A DNA stretch of 60,868 nucleotides from an uncultured Oscillospiraceae bacterium. GTDB taxonomy: Bacteria > Bacillota > Clostridia > Oscillospirales > Ruminococcaceae. Position numbers and translations under genes: made by a program. The stretch spans positions 1-60,868 of the forward strand of contig CAJULF010000014.1 in NCBI GenBank assembly GCA_910587135.1, written 5' to 3'. Below, in pieces: positions 16,511 to 25,461 of the stretch. Position 1 is the first letter of the stretch; the number at the start of each line of letters is the position of its first letter. The notes beneath the pieces were generated by a model. The model did not search any database and had not been told where the DNA came from. It was given only the letters and a program-made list of their open reading frames with translations.

Positions 16511-16912
16511 ATGGATTTTTTTAATTCCGAACATTACGCCGACCCTACGGCTTATGCGGCTCTGTCGCAGATTGAGAGAGCAGAGCGGTATCGCCCGCTT
16601 GTTTACATCTGTTCCCCGTTCACAAAAGGAGATGTGAAACAGAATGTTGAAAACGCACGGAGATACAGCCGCTTTGCGGTGGACAAGCACTGTATTCCCA
16701 TTGCGCCGCACTTGCTTTTTCCGCAGTTTATGTGCGAGAAAACGGAACGAGAAACCGCATTATTTATGGGAATAGTTCTGCTGACAAAGTGCGCGGAAAT
16801 ATGGGTATTCGGCAGCTTTGTTTCAAGCGGAATGGAAGTGGAAATAGCGAAAGCACAGCGGAAAGGTATTCCTATCAGATACTTTTCCGAAAATATGGAG
16901 GAGCAGTTATGA
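16511..16912 (+). CDS. DUF4406-like protein (nucleoside deoxyribosyltransferase fold)
   Basis: 133 residues. LVYICSPFTKGDVKQNVENARRYS is the opening strand-loop of the DUF4406 family (positions 35-58), and EIWVFGSFVSSGMEVEIA resembles the substrate-binding half of nucleoside 2-deoxyribosyltransferases. ATG behind GGAGGAAA; its last codons overlap the primase start (ATGA). Phage members are placed among replication genes, where a role in nucleotide metabolism or signalling has been suggested. Function is inferred from the fold only. Confidence 0.65.
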   Translation: MDFFNSEHYADPTAYAALSQIERAERYRPLVYICSPFTKGDVKQNVENARRYSRFAVDKHCIPIAPHLLFPQFMCEKTERETALFMGIVLLTKCAEIWVFGSFVSSGMEVEIAKAQRKGIPIRYFSENMEEQL

Positions 16913-19164
16913 CGTTTAATTTATCTATGGCAAATTGCACGGGAAATCCCAAAAACAAGAGCTACCCCAACAAGACGGTGATAACAAATGCTGATGAGTT
17001 AAAGTCGGCTGTCGCATTTGACCATGTTTGTGGCGAGTTTGAGAACGATTTGAGAAGCATTGCTAACTTCAAATTGGCAGACTGCCTTGTAATGGACTGC
17101 GATAACGACCACAGCGATGATCCCGCCGATTGGATATCTATTGAAAAGCTGACAGAGTTTTTCCCCGATGTCAGCCTGGCGGTGGTTTCGAGCCGCAGCA
17201 ACATGAAAGTCAAAGGCAATAAATTGGCACGACCGAGATTTCACGTCTATTTTCCTATTAGGTCGACAACCGTTGCAGCGGCTTATTCTGAGCTCAAAAA
17301 GCGCATACATAAGACGGCGGATTTTTTTGACGGAAACGCACTTGACGCAGCAAGGTTTATCTATGGCAATTCCAATGCGGAAGTGCTGTGGGTAGAGGGA
17401 ATATTCAACATTGATGATTTTCTTGACACCCAAGACGAACAGGATTTCTCGGACTTTGACGAAAGCACAAGAGTAATAACCGAGGGCAGCCGCAACAACA
17501 TAATGAGCCGCTTTGCCGGGCGAGTTATTATGCGCTTTGGCAATACGGACAAGGCGCGTGAACTTTTCGACAAGAAAGCACAGCAGTGCGATCCGCCGCT
17601 TGACTATGAGGAGCTTGAAACGATCTGGAACAGCGCGGTCAAGTTCGGAAAGAAAATGGCAAGCGATCCCAATTATATCCCGCCGGATAAGTTCGGAGAA
17701 CTTTCTCTTAAACCCGCCGATTATTCCGACATCGGACAAGCAAAGGTACTGTCACGGGAGTATGCAAACGAACTTGTCTACACGGACGGCAGCGACTATA
17801 TGCGGTATGACGGTACTCGGTGGGTAGAATCTAAGCAGCTTGCCGTAGGAGCGGTAGAGGAATTTCTTGATCTGCAGCTGCAAGACGCTAACAATGCCGT
17901 TCAAGCGGCGATAACAGCACTCGAAAAATCGGGTGTCGCGAAAGATGTCGTGATGGGCGGCGGAAAGGCTCTCGAAAAGGCGATAGACAAGAATAGCGAA
18001 CAAGCGTTTAAGGAATGTATGGCGGCGATGTCATATCGAAATTTTGTCATGAAACGGCGCGATATGAAATACATAATCTCCGCACTCCAAGCGGCAAAGC
18101 CAATGCTTCTTCGGGATATTCGTGAGTTCGATACACAGGAATTTCTGTTGAACACTCCTGTTGGTACTTACGATTTGCGAAAAGGTTTGGACGGCTTGGA
18201 AAGCCACTCTGCAGACAACTTGCTTACCAAAGTTACGGCGGTCGCGCCAAGTGAGGAAAATAAGGAACTGTGGGAAAACGCAATAAACGAATTTTTCTGC
18301 GGTGATAATGAACTTATTGATTATGTTCAGATGATCGTAGGTCTGGCGGCGATAGGAAAGGTGTACATGGAGGCACTTATAATCTCCTACGGTCAAGGAA
18401 GCAATGGCAAATCCACGTTTTGGAACACGATAGCCCGAATTCTCGGAACGTACAGCGGCACTATTTCGGCGGATGCTTTAACGGTCGGCTGCAAGCGTAA
18501 CGTAAAGCCCGAAATGGCTGAACTTAAAGGAAAGCGGCTTGTTATTGCGGCGGAGCTTGAAGAGGGCGTAAGGCTCAACACAAGTGTTGTAAAGCAACTT
18601 TGCAGCACCGATGAAGTCGGTGCGGAGAAGAAGTATAAAGACCCGTTCAAGTATACGCCTACGCATACGCTTGTACTGTATACGAACCACCTTCCGAGAG
18701 TCGGAGCAAGCGATGAAGGCACATGGCGGCGGCTTATCGTAATTCCTTTTAATGCAACGATCAAGGGCAAGGCTGACATCAAGAATTATTCCGATTATCT
18801 GTTTAATAAAGCGGGCGGGGCGGTGCTGTCGTGGATAATCGAGGGCGCGAAAAATACTATCGAGAACGATTTTCATTTACCTCTTCCTAAATGCGTAGAG
18901 GACGCTATCGGACAGTATCGGGAAAGCTCCGACTGGCTGTCTATCTTCATTGACGAGTGCTGCGAGGTCGACCCCTCATACACACAAAAATCGGGTGAAT
19001 TCTATCAGGAATACCGTGCGTTCTGCATGAGAACCGGCGAGTTCGCGAGAAGTACCTCGGATTTTTATGCCGCACTTGAACTTGCAGGTTACGAAAAGCA
19101 TAAATCAAGGACAGGCGCTATGGTTTATGGTATTCGTGTAAAATCGGTTTTTTCGGATCAGTGA
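16909..19164 (+). CDS. P4-type DNA primase-helicase
   Basis: 751 residues, starting at an ATG that overlaps the previous stop (ATGA). The N-terminal third is a primase-like domain with the acidic pair VMDCDND near residue 63. The C-terminal half is a D5/VirE-like superfamily 3 helicase with Walker A GQGSNGKST at 495-503, followed by the NHLPRV and GTWRRLIVIPF boxes. Proteins of this type recognise an origin, unwind it and prime replication. The repeat cluster directly downstream is a good origin candidate. Confidence 0.88.
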   Translation: MTFNLSMANCTGNPKNKSYPNKTVITNADELKSAVAFDHVCGEFENDLRSIANFKLADCLVMDCDNDHSDDPADWISIEKLTEFFPDVSLAVVSSRSNMKVKGNKLARPRFHVYFPIRSTTVAAAYSELKKRIHKTADFFDGNALDAARFIYGNSNAEVLWVEGIFNIDDFLDTQDEQDFSDFDESTRVITEGSRNNIMSRFAGRVIMRFGNTDKARELFDKKAQQCDPPLDYEELETIWNSAVKFGKKMASDPNYIPPDKFGELSLKPADYSDIGQAKVLSREYANELVYTDGSDYMRYDGTRWVESKQLAVGAVEEFLDLQLQDANNAVQAAITALEKSGVAKDVVMGGGKALEKAIDKNSEQAFKECMAAMSYRNFVMKRRDMKYIISALQAAKPMLLRDIREFDTQEFLLNTPVGTYDLRKGLDGLESHSADNLLTKVTAVAPSEENKELWENAINEFFCGDNELIDYVQMIVGLAAIGKVYMEALIISYGQGSNGKSTFWNTIARILGTYSGTISADALTVGCKRNVKPEMAELKGKRLVIAAELEEGVRLNTSVVKQLCSTDEVGAEKKYKDPFKYTPTHTLVLYTNHLPRVGASDEGTWRRLIVIPFNATIKGKADIKNYSDYLFNKAGGAVLSWIIEGAKNTIENDFHLPLPKCVEDAIGQYRESSDWLSIFIDECCEVDPSYTQKSGEFYQEYRAFCMRTGEFARSTSDFYAALELAGYEKHKSRTGAMVYGIRVKSVFSDQ

Positions 19165-19186
19165 AAAATGGCTTTATAAAGCGAAT

Positions 19187-19291
19187 GTGACGATCGTTGA
19201 CAGTTAATATATAAAACCCCTTTAGGGCAGAAATTTTAGGGAAAAATTCTCTCTATATAAAGTTTAATATACGACCGTCAACGACCGTCAC
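19187..19291. other. Origin-like repeat cluster
   Basis: GTGACGATCGTTGAC (187-201 of this kilobase) is the inverted counterpart of GTCAACGACCGTCAC (277-291), with 14 of 15 bases agreeing. The right arm is a perfect tandem pair of the 10-mer ACGACCGTCA. About 75 AT-rich bases lie between. No gene fits. Iterons flanking an AT-rich stretch next to a P4-type primase-helicase are the expected layout of a replication origin; the function is inference. Confidence 0.55.
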
Positions 19292-19324
19292 AGATGGCTT
19301 AGTATTGCGAAATGGAGGAAACTT

Positions 19325-19609
19325 GTGAAACGTGAAAAAGAAATTGAAGAAAAGTTGCGTCTTTCCGTCAAGGTTCACGGCGGCATCGCCTTAAAATTCA
19401 CATCGCCGGGATTTGACGGAATGCCTGACCGCCTTATACTTCTTCCCAATGGGAAAATGGCATTTGCGGAGCTGAAATCGCCGGGCAAAAAGCCACGACC
19501 GCTGCAGCTTGCAAGGCACAGATTTCTGCGGCGGCTTGGTTTCAAGGTGTATGTCATTGACGGCATTGAGCAGATCGGAGGGATAATTGATGAAATACAG
19601 TCCTCATAG
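19325..19609 (+). CDS. VRR-NUC domain nuclease
   Basis: 94 residues from a GTG start behind TGGAGG. It has the VRR-NUC core: GGIALKFTSPGFDGMPDRL with the catalytic Asp, then FAELKSPG with E-x-K. This is the small stand-alone type found in many phages, usually next to a SNF2-type helicase, and it overlaps that gene here by 20 bases. It may act as a structure-specific or Holliday-junction nuclease. Confidence 0.88.
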   Translation: MKREKEIEEKLRLSVKVHGGIALKFTSPGFDGMPDRLILLPNGKMAFAELKSPGKKPRPLQLARHRFLRRLGFKVYVIDGIEQIGGIIDEIQSS

Positions 19610-20954
19610 CTATCAAACTTATGCGACCGAGTATATCGAAAATCACCCCATTGCGGCGATTTTCCTCGATATGGGCTTAGGCAAAACGAGCATAACGCTG
19701 ACGGCAATAAACAACTTGCTGTTTGACAGCTTTGAGGTGCATAAAGCGCTTGTAGTTGCACCTTTGAGGATAGCAAAGACAACATGGGCAGACGAGATAA
19801 GGAAATGGGATCATCTCCAAAATCTGCGTTATTCTGTGGCGGTCGGCACGGAGCAAGAGCGAATCGCAGCCCTCAAAACTTCCGCCGACATTTACATAAT
19901 CAACCGCGAGAACGTCCAGTGGCTCATTGAGGAGAGCGGCACTCCGTTTGACTTCGATATGCTTGTAATAGACGAGCTGTCGAGTTTCAAGAACCACCAA
20001 ACAAAGCGGTTCAAGTCACTTATGAAGGTCAGACCGAAGATAAAGCGAGTAGTAGGTTTGACGGGAACACCGAGTTCCAACGGACTTATGGACTTGTTTG
20101 CGGAGTTTAAACTGCTGGATATGGGAGAGCGTCTGGGAAGATTTATCGGGCAGTACAGAAATCAGTATTTTCAGCCGGATAAACGCAATGGGCAGATAGT
20201 TTACAGCTACAAGCCTTTACCTTTTGCCGAAAAGCGGATATATGAAAAAATCTCCGACATCACAATCTCGATGAAATCAACGGATTTTCTTAAAATGCCG
20301 CAGCTTATTTCAAGCGAATACACCGTCAGTCTATCCGAGGACGAACGCAAAAAGTATGAGCAGATGAAAGCCGAACTGGTTCTCCAAACTTCTGACGGAG
20401 AAATAACGGCAGCTAATGCAGCGGCTCTGTCGAACAAGCTCTGCCAAATGGCGAACGGTGCGATTTATGATGATGACGGAAATATAATCGAGATACATCA
20501 GCAAAAACTTGACGCTCTTGAAGACATTATCGAGTCAGCAAATGGGAAACCCGTGTTTGTGGCTTACTGGTTTAGGCACGATTACGAGAGAATTTGCAAG
20601 CGGCTGCAAAAGCTGCATATCCCCTTTTCCAAACTCGACACGGACGAAAGTATACGGCGATGGAACAACGGCGAAATACCCGTAGCGTTAATTCACCCGG
20701 CGAGTGCGGGACACGGCTTAAATTTGCAAAGCGGTGGGAACACGATTGTGTGGTTCGGCTTAACTTGGAGCTTGGAGCTGTATCAGCAGACAAACGCGAG
20801 ATTATGGCGGCAAGGGCAAACAGAAAATACCGTGGTGATTCAGCACATTGTCACAAAAGGCACTATTGATGAGCAGATTTTAAAGGCACTGCAAAAAAAG
20901 GACGGTACACAGGCGGCATTGATTGCCGCAGTAAAAGCGGAGGTGGAAGTATGA
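19590..20954 (+). CDS. SNF2-like DEAD-box helicase
   Basis: 454 residues. Motifs: GLGKT at 29-33, DELS at 128-131 (in place of DEAH), TGTPSSNG, and the C-terminal TNARLWRQGQT block with the arginine finger. The product is short and lacks accessory domains, as usual for phage SNF2-type helicases. It is translationally coupled to the VRR-NUC gene, and the pair probably acts in phage recombination or replication fork repair. Confidence 0.9.
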   Translation: MKYSPHSYQTYATEYIENHPIAAIFLDMGLGKTSITLTAINNLLFDSFEVHKALVVAPLRIAKTTWADEIRKWDHLQNLRYSVAVGTEQERIAALKTSADIYIINRENVQWLIEESGTPFDFDMLVIDELSSFKNHQTKRFKSLMKVRPKIKRVVGLTGTPSSNGLMDLFAEFKLLDMGERLGRFIGQYRNQYFQPDKRNGQIVYSYKPLPFAEKRIYEKISDITISMKSTDFLKMPQLISSEYTVSLSEDERKKYEQMKAELVLQTSDGEITAANAAALSNKLCQMANGAIYDDDGNIIEIHQQKLDALEDIIESANGKPVFVAYWFRHDYERICKRLQKLHIPFSKLDTDESIRRWNNGEIPVALIHPASAGHGLNLQSGGNTIVWFGLTWSLELYQQTNARLWRQGQTENTVVIQHIVTKGTIDEQILKALQKKDGTQAALIAAVKAEVEV

Positions 20955-21355
20955 CGGCTAAAGAATATTTATCGCAGAGTTTTCTGCTGAATCAGCAAAT
21001 TGATTCAAAGTTGGAGCAAGTGCGGCAGTTAAACGATTTGGCACAGAAATGCACAGCGGCGGTTTCGGGTATGCCGAGAAATCCGAATCGCGGAAACTCT
21101 CAGCTTGAAAATACGGTGTGCAAAATCGTGGATTTGAAAAACGAAATCAACTCCGATATCGACAGGCTTGTGCGGCTTAAAATCGAAATCGCGGCGGCAA
21201 TTCAGGCATTGGATAATCCGGACGAACGTATCGTTTTGGAGAAACGTTACCTTAGTTTTTTGTCGTGGAAAGAAATCGCCGCTGAAATGAAGTACAGCGT
21301 CCGGCATTTATACCGCATTCATGACCGTGGACTGAAAAACATAAAGGTTCCTTAA
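20951..21355 (+). CDS. DUF1492 / sigma-like late regulator
   Basis: 134 residues, start overlapping the helicase stop. The N-terminal part is a long helix; the C-terminal end is a sigma region 4-type helix-turn-helix (YLSFLSWKEIAAEMKYSVRHLYRIHDRGL). DUF1492 and ArpU-type proteins at the end of early operons act as late-gene activators in Gram-positive phages. The position, just before terminase, fits that role. Confidence 0.8.
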   Translation: MTAKEYLSQSFLLNQQIDSKLEQVRQLNDLAQKCTAAVSGMPRNPNRGNSQLENTVCKIVDLKNEINSDIDRLVRLKIEIAAAIQALDNPDERIVLEKRYLSFLSWKEIAAEMKYSVRHLYRIHDRGLKNIKVP

Positions 21356-21437
21356 AGTTGTCACTATATGTCGTATAGAAACACTTGAAGTCAGCCTATC
21401 CTTTGTGGTATGATATAATCAGCGAAATATGATAAAG

Positions 21438-21464
21438 GCACTCGAAGCAGTTCGAGTGCTTTTT
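21438..21464 (+). terminator. Terminator at the end of the early operon
   Basis: GCACTCGAA (21438-21446) and TTCGAGTGC (21451-21459) pair perfectly around a four-base loop, followed by five T. It separates the rightward early operon from the leftward toxin-antitoxin cassette. Confidence 0.88.
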
Positions 21465-21465
21465 G

Positions 21466-21879
21466 TTATACCAGATTTTGGAACAATTCGGTAGGTGAGA
21501 TTATTGGAATATCGAAGCCCTCAAAATCTTTACCGTTTCGCGTAACGATATAATCGCAGTTTATGGATTTGGCGCAAACAGCCACAAGGCAGTCTTCAAA
21601 ATCCTTGGCTTTTTTCTGGTAAGCCGTTAAAACGTCATTGTTTGTTACACTGCAAACTTTGACGATCTCAAGGACTTTGCCAATAGCCTTATACGCTAAA
21701 TCCGTGCTGTGAGTATGCTTTCTTACCAAATAATAAATATCGGTAATCGAGGATGCTGAAACAAATCCGTCTATCTTGTGGTTTTCACACAATGATAGCA
21801 GCTTGTATGAATCTTCAACGAACGGTTCTCTTTCAAGGAGTACGTCAATTATGATGTTAGTATCAACCATGATTTTCAT
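21466..21879 (-). CDS. PIN-domain toxin (VapC-like), cassette 1
   Basis: 137 residues. PIN-domain acidic residues appear in MVDTNIIIDVLLER (first Asp), ASSITDIYYL, and DFEDCLVAVCAK (central pair), before the closing YIVTRNGKDF. PIN toxins are RNases that are held in check by a tightly bound antitoxin. The gene starts 17 bases inside the upstream antitoxin gene, the normal toxin-antitoxin order. A paralogue lies at 41066-41485 in the tail module. Confidence 0.85.
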   Translation of the reverse strand: MKIMVDTNIIIDVLLEREPFVEDSYKLLSLCENHKIDGFVSASSITDIYYLVRKHTHSTDLAYKAIGKVLEIVKVCSVTNNDVLTAYQKKAKDFEDCLVAVCAKSINCDYIVTRNGKDFEGFDIPIISPTELFQNLV

Positions 21880-22090
21880 ATTTGGATAAACGCTCCTCTT
21901 TCAAAGAATCGAGATCAACATCATCCGGAACATCTTTAAGCATACCGCGCAGAGAATCAACTGCGGAAATTTGCGGATTTACCACTTTGGCAATGGTTTT
22001 TCCGTTACGAGTTATGAAAATATCCTCGTGAGCAATAAGTTCAAGGTATTTTCCAAAATTGGTCTTGAATTCTGTTGCAGTTACAGTCAT
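21863..22090 (-). CDS. Phd/YefM-type antitoxin, cassette 1
   Basis: 75 residues. The N-terminal DNA-binding fold (TATEFKTNFGKYLELIAHEDIFITRNGKTIAKV, positions 4-36) is of the Phd/YefM type; the C-terminal tail (LKEERLSKYENHG) would wrap the toxin. It should repress the promoter at 22123-22151 and neutralise the PIN toxin that follows. Pairing of a Phd-type antitoxin with a PIN toxin is known. Confidence 0.85.
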   Translation of the reverse strand: MTVTATEFKTNFGKYLELIAHEDIFITRNGKTIAKVVNPQISAVDSLRGMLKDVPDDVDLDSLKEERLSKYENHG

Positions 22091-22122
22091 AATAAACCCT
22101 CCTTCATTGGTTCTTTAATTAT

Positions 22123-22151
22123 ATTATATCCGATTATTTGAGAATTGTCAA
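22123..22151 (-). promoter_or_regulatory. Promoter of toxin-antitoxin cassette 1
   Basis: On the minus strand TTGACA (22146-22151) and TATAAT (22123-22128) are 17 bases apart; the antitoxin ATG follows a GGAGGG site. The cassette is thus an independent unit in reverse orientation to the phage operons. Confidence 0.85.
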
Positions 22152-22216
22152 GCAAAATCGTACGAAATATTATAATATTTTTATTTTTTTGTTCGATTTA
22201 GAAAGAAGTGAATTAA

Positions 22217-22558
22217 ATGCCGAGAAAACCAAAGCGTCCGTGCCGCTACTCCGGCTGTGCGAAGTTAGCGGACGGTGTGTACTGCGAGGAACACGCAAAG
22301 CTGATGAACGCACACTACAACAAGTTCTCTCGCAGCTATGACAGCAACGAGCGTTATGGAAGAGCGTGGAGAAAGCTCCGGGGCAGATACATCTCCGCTC
22401 ACCCGCTGTGCGAACGGTGCTTGTCCGAGGGACGCTACACACCCGCTGTGTTGGTTCACCACAAGAAACCTTTAGCTGACGGTGGAACGAATGAGGAAAG
22501 CAATTTGATGTCGCTATGCTTTTCTTGTCATGAAATTATTCACAGCGGCAGAAAATAA
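22217..22558 (+). CDS. HNH endonuclease
   Basis: 113 residues with two Cys pairs and the HNH core VHHKKPLADGGTNEESNLMSLC. The layout CxxC...HH...N...CxxCH is that of phage HNH nucleases located next to terminase genes, which in HK97-like phages help terminase cut at cos sites. Small terminase follows, supporting a packaging role. Confidence 0.88.
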   Translation: MPRKPKRPCRYSGCAKLADGVYCEEHAKLMNAHYNKFSRSYDSNERYGRAWRKLRGRYISAHPLCERCLSEGRYTPAVLVHHKKPLADGGTNEESNLMSLCFSCHEIIHSGRK

Positions 22559-22663
22559 CTGTCAACTCTACACTGTCAACTGACGGGTGGGGCGGTAGAA
22601 ATCTCTAAAACCGTTTCACACGGCAAGCGGCGCGGGGCTCTGTGTGCAAAAATTCATATTCAA

Positions 22664-22688
22664 ACGGGGTAATAACCCCGTATTTTTT
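22664..22688 (+). terminator. Hairpin with T run before the small terminase gene
   Basis: ACGGGGT (22664-22670) and ACCCCGT (22675-22681) pair around AATA, followed by six T. It lies in the 143-base gap between the HNH and small terminase genes, an interval that in cos phages could also hold the packaging site. Confidence 0.65.
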
Positions 22689-22701
22689 GGGGGGTGAGCG
22701 A

Positions 22702-23238
22702 TTGGCAAAAGACGGAACAGCAAGGGGCGGCGCACGTCCGGGGAGCGGTCCGAAAAGAAAGCCGCTGACGGATAAAATCAAAGAGGGCAAATCCGCAAAG
22801 ATTATAGATTTGCCGGACGCTCCCAATCTTGAGGGTGAGGATATGCCGCCTGTTAAAGATTACATGAAAGAACATCAGAAAAACGGAATCGAACTTTGCG
22901 CGGAGGAAATTTTCACGGAAACGTGGGAGTGGCTGAAGAAAATCGGCTGCACGGAGTTCGTCAACGTTCAGCTTATAAACCAGTACGCAATGTCGGTCGC
23001 TCGGCAAATACAATGTGAACGCTGCATTTCGGAGTACGGTTTTCTTGCAAAGCACCCTACTACGGGAAATGCAATCGCGAGTCCGTATGTGTCTATGCTC
23101 CAGCAGTTCACCAAACAGGTGAATCAAGCGTGGTATCAGATTTATCAAATCGTGCGTGAGAATTGCTCGGTGGAGTTTCAAGGCACTCCGCAAGATGATG
23201 TGATGGAACGCTTGCTGCGCTCTAAGAAAGGAAATTAA
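22702..23238 (+). CDS. terS: Terminase small subunit, P27 family
   Basis: 178 residues from a TTG start placed seven bases after GGGGGTGAG. The N-terminus GTARGGARPGSGPKRKPLTD and the segment LINQYAMSVARQIQCERCI are typical of P27-type small terminases, which recognise phage DNA and hand it to the large subunit. The large subunit is not next to it but 9 kb downstream. Confidence 0.85.
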   Translation: MAKDGTARGGARPGSGPKRKPLTDKIKEGKSAKIIDLPDAPNLEGEDMPPVKDYMKEHQKNGIELCAEEIFTETWEWLKKIGCTEFVNVQLINQYAMSVARQIQCERCISEYGFLAKHPTTGNAIASPYVSMLQQFTKQVNQAWYQIYQIVRENCSVEFQGTPQDDVMERLLRSKKGN

Positions 23239-23397
23239 ATGGATAAGACGTGCGAATTTTTCAAGCAGTTAAAGGAAAACAAGAAAAGCCTTTCCGTTCA
23301 GCAGTACAAGACGATTAAGGGACAGGCTCTAAAAGGAAATATTGCCGATGCAAGAAAAGGACTGCACCGAGTATTGATGAGGAGGAATATCAAGTGA
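23239..23397 (+). CDS. Small basic phage protein, 52 residues
   Basis: ATG directly after the small terminase stop; AAAGGAAA precedes it. The product (MDKTCEFFKQLKENKKSL to the end) is Lys/Arg-rich and helical. Its TGA overlaps the GTG start of the methylase (GTGA), indicating coupled translation. Homologues of this type occur beside phage methylases; function unknown. Confidence 0.65.
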   Translation: MDKTCEFFKQLKENKKSLSVQQYKTIKGQALKGNIADARKGLHRVLMRRNIK

Positions 23398-24656
23398 AAA
23401 CCACAACTCAATTTCAGCTTGTTAGTATTGACAAATTAATTCCTTATGCCAACAATGCTCGGACGCACTCTGCGGAGCAGATAAACAAGCTCCGCTCGTC
23501 TTTGCGGGAGTTTGGCTTTATCAATCCCGTAATCATTGACAAAGACTATGGAATAATAGCGGGACATGGACGAGTTACTGCGGCAAGAGCCGAGGGCATT
23601 TCGGAAATCCCCTGTGTATTTGCCGACCACTTGACGGACGCTCAAAAGAAAGCCTACATACTCGCCGACAACAGAATGGCTCTTGATGCGGATTGGGACG
23701 AGGAACTTCTGAAAATCGAGATAGAAAATCTTCAAGCGGAGAACTTCGATGTAGGTTTAACGGGCTTTGACGAAAAGGAACTCGCCGATTTGTTTGAAAC
23801 GGATTCCGATGCCAAAGAAGATGATTTCGATGTGGACGCGGAACTCGAAAAGCCGTGTTTCTCGAAAGCCGGCGATGTGTGGCATATCGGAAAGCACAGA
23901 GTTATCTGCGGTGATTCCACAGACCAGTCAACATTTGAAAAGCTGCTCGGCGATACCAAGGTCAATCTGGTTTGCACGGACGCTCCCTATTTTGTAAATT
24001 TGAAAAATCAATCCGGCACGATTAAGAACGACAACCTCAACGATAAACAAGGCTATGAGTTCTTGATGAAAGTGTTCACGAACTTCAAAAACGCGATGTC
24101 AAAGGATGCGTCCATTTACGAATTTTATGCTACCATGAAAACTCGTGTGTTTTATGACGCTTTTGAGGACGCAGGATTCAAAGTCGGCGCGGGGCTTATC
24201 TGGAAAAAGCCGAGAGCGCCGCTTATGAGGACCGATTGGAAATTCAACTCCGAGCCTATCATTTGGGGTTGGCGAAAGGACGGAAAACATATCTGGTACG
24301 GCGACCAAAAGCAGACAAATGTTTTTGAGTTTGACGGTATCAAAAACAGCAAAGAGGACGGGTGCGGTCACCCATCAAGCAAGCCTGTTCCGCTTATCGC
24401 ATACCTCATAAAGCAGTGTACGCAGTCGAATGGTCTTGTTTTGGACGGCTTTCTCGGCTCCGCGTCAACTCTTATGGCTTGTGAACAGCTTGGCAGAATT
24501 TGTTACGGTGTGGAGCTTGAACCGAAGTTCGTTGATGTGGCGGTCAAGAGGTACATTCAGTTCAAGGACGGACAGAGCGATGATGTGTTTGTGGAACGTG
24601 ACGGCGCAGAAATAGCCTATTCCGAGATTGCGAAAGAGGTGGAGCCGAATGAATAA
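23394..24656 (+). CDS. ParB-like nuclease domain fused to DNA methyltransferase
   Basis: 420 residues. The first 110 form a ParB/sulfiredoxin-type domain (LIPYANNARTHSAEQI, GHGRVTAARAEG). The C-terminal half is an amino-methylase: CTDAPY at 195-199 in place of the usual DPPY, and the AdoMet-binding LDGFLGSASTLMACEQLGR near 356. This fusion is common in phages and modifies phage DNA against restriction. The Ala in motif IV is a deviation worth checking. The three following genes overlap or abut it, forming one modification operon. Confidence 0.88.
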   Translation: MKTTTQFQLVSIDKLIPYANNARTHSAEQINKLRSSLREFGFINPVIIDKDYGIIAGHGRVTAARAEGISEIPCVFADHLTDAQKKAYILADNRMALDADWDEELLKIEIENLQAENFDVGLTGFDEKELADLFETDSDAKEDDFDVDAELEKPCFSKAGDVWHIGKHRVICGDSTDQSTFEKLLGDTKVNLVCTDAPYFVNLKNQSGTIKNDNLNDKQGYEFLMKVFTNFKNAMSKDASIYEFYATMKTRVFYDAFEDAGFKVGAGLIWKKPRAPLMRTDWKFNSEPIIWGWRKDGKHIWYGDQKQTNVFEFDGIKNSKEDGCGHPSSKPVPLIAYLIKQCTQSNGLVLDGFLGSASTLMACEQLGRICYGVELEPKFVDVAVKRYIQFKDGQSDDVFVERDGAEIAYSEIAKEVEPNE

Positions 24657-25461
24657 GCCGGATTATCATGTGGTCAGTCTGTCCGGCGGGAAAGATTCCA
24701 CGGCAATGCTGCTCGGAATGATAGAGCGCGAAATGTCAATCGACTGTATTCTGTTTTGTGATACGGGGCTTGAGTTTCCCGCGATGTATGAACACTTAGA
24801 CAGGCTCGAAAGGAACATCGGAAGGCAGATAACGCGGATCAAGGCTGATGAAACGTTCGAATATCTGATGTTCGACAAACCTATAAAGCGCAAACTGAAC
24901 TCTCCCGTTATCCAAAAGTTCGGTGCGGAGTTTTGCGGTTACGGCTGGGCTGGACCGAGAATGAGGTGGTGTACTTCCAGACTAAAAGATGTGCCGCGAG
25001 AACGCTTTCTGAGTAAGCTGCGGCAGGAATACAACGTGATCGAATATGTCGGTATCGCCGCAGATGAGCAATATCGCTTAGAGCGTGAGCGCAACAAAAA
25101 TTCCAATCACAGGCATCCGCTTGTCGATTGGAATATGACCGAATCGGACTGCTTGAGATATTGCTATGAGCGTGGTTACGATTGGGGCGGCTTGTACGAC
25201 ATCTTTCACAGAGTTTCGTGCTGGTGCTGTCCTTTGCAGTCGCTTAAAGAACTGCGGCAGCTTTACAAAAACTTTCCAAACCTCTGGGAAAAGTTGAAAG
25301 AATGGGATAAACGGACTTGGAGAAAGTTTCGCGCCGATTACAGCGTGGAAGAACTCGAAGTCCGTTTTGATTTTGAAGATGAGTGTGTCCGTGCCGGAAA
25401 GTCCGTCACGGATAAAGCGTTTTTTACAGAACTGAAAAGGCGGTTGAACGATGAAAAATAA
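24649..25461 (+). CDS. Phosphoadenosine phosphosulfate reductase-like PP-loop protein
   Basis: 270 residues. PP-loop SGGKDS at 12-17 binds ATP or a nucleotide; the C-terminal RVSCWCCPLQSLKELR contains a Cys cluster as in iron-sulfur or thiolation members of the family, including DndC of DNA phosphorothioation. Start ATG overlaps the methylase stop and its own end overlaps the C5 methylase start. No sulfate-assimilation genes are near, so a role in phage DNA or RNA modification is more likely than sulfur metabolism. That role is inference. Confidence 0.8.
   Translation: MNKPDYHVVSLSGGKDSTAMLLGMIEREMSIDCILFCDTGLEFPAMYEHLDRLERNIGRQITRIKADETFEYLMFDKPIKRKLNSPVIQKFGAEFCGYGWAGPRMRWCTSRLKDVPRERFLSKLRQEYNVIEYVGIAADEQYRLERERNKNSNHRHPLVDWNMTESDCLRYCYERGYDWGGLYDIFHRVSCWCCPLQSLKELRQLYKNFPNLWEKLKEWDKRTWRKFRADYSVEELEVRFDFEDECVRAGKSVTDKAFFTELKRRLNDEK

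Noticed and set aside
24649..25461. Assimilatory sulfate reduction (cysH) role for the PP-loop protein
   Set aside because: No sulfate-assimilation genes nearby; it overlaps two DNA methylase genes in a phage operon and has a DndC-like Cys cluster.
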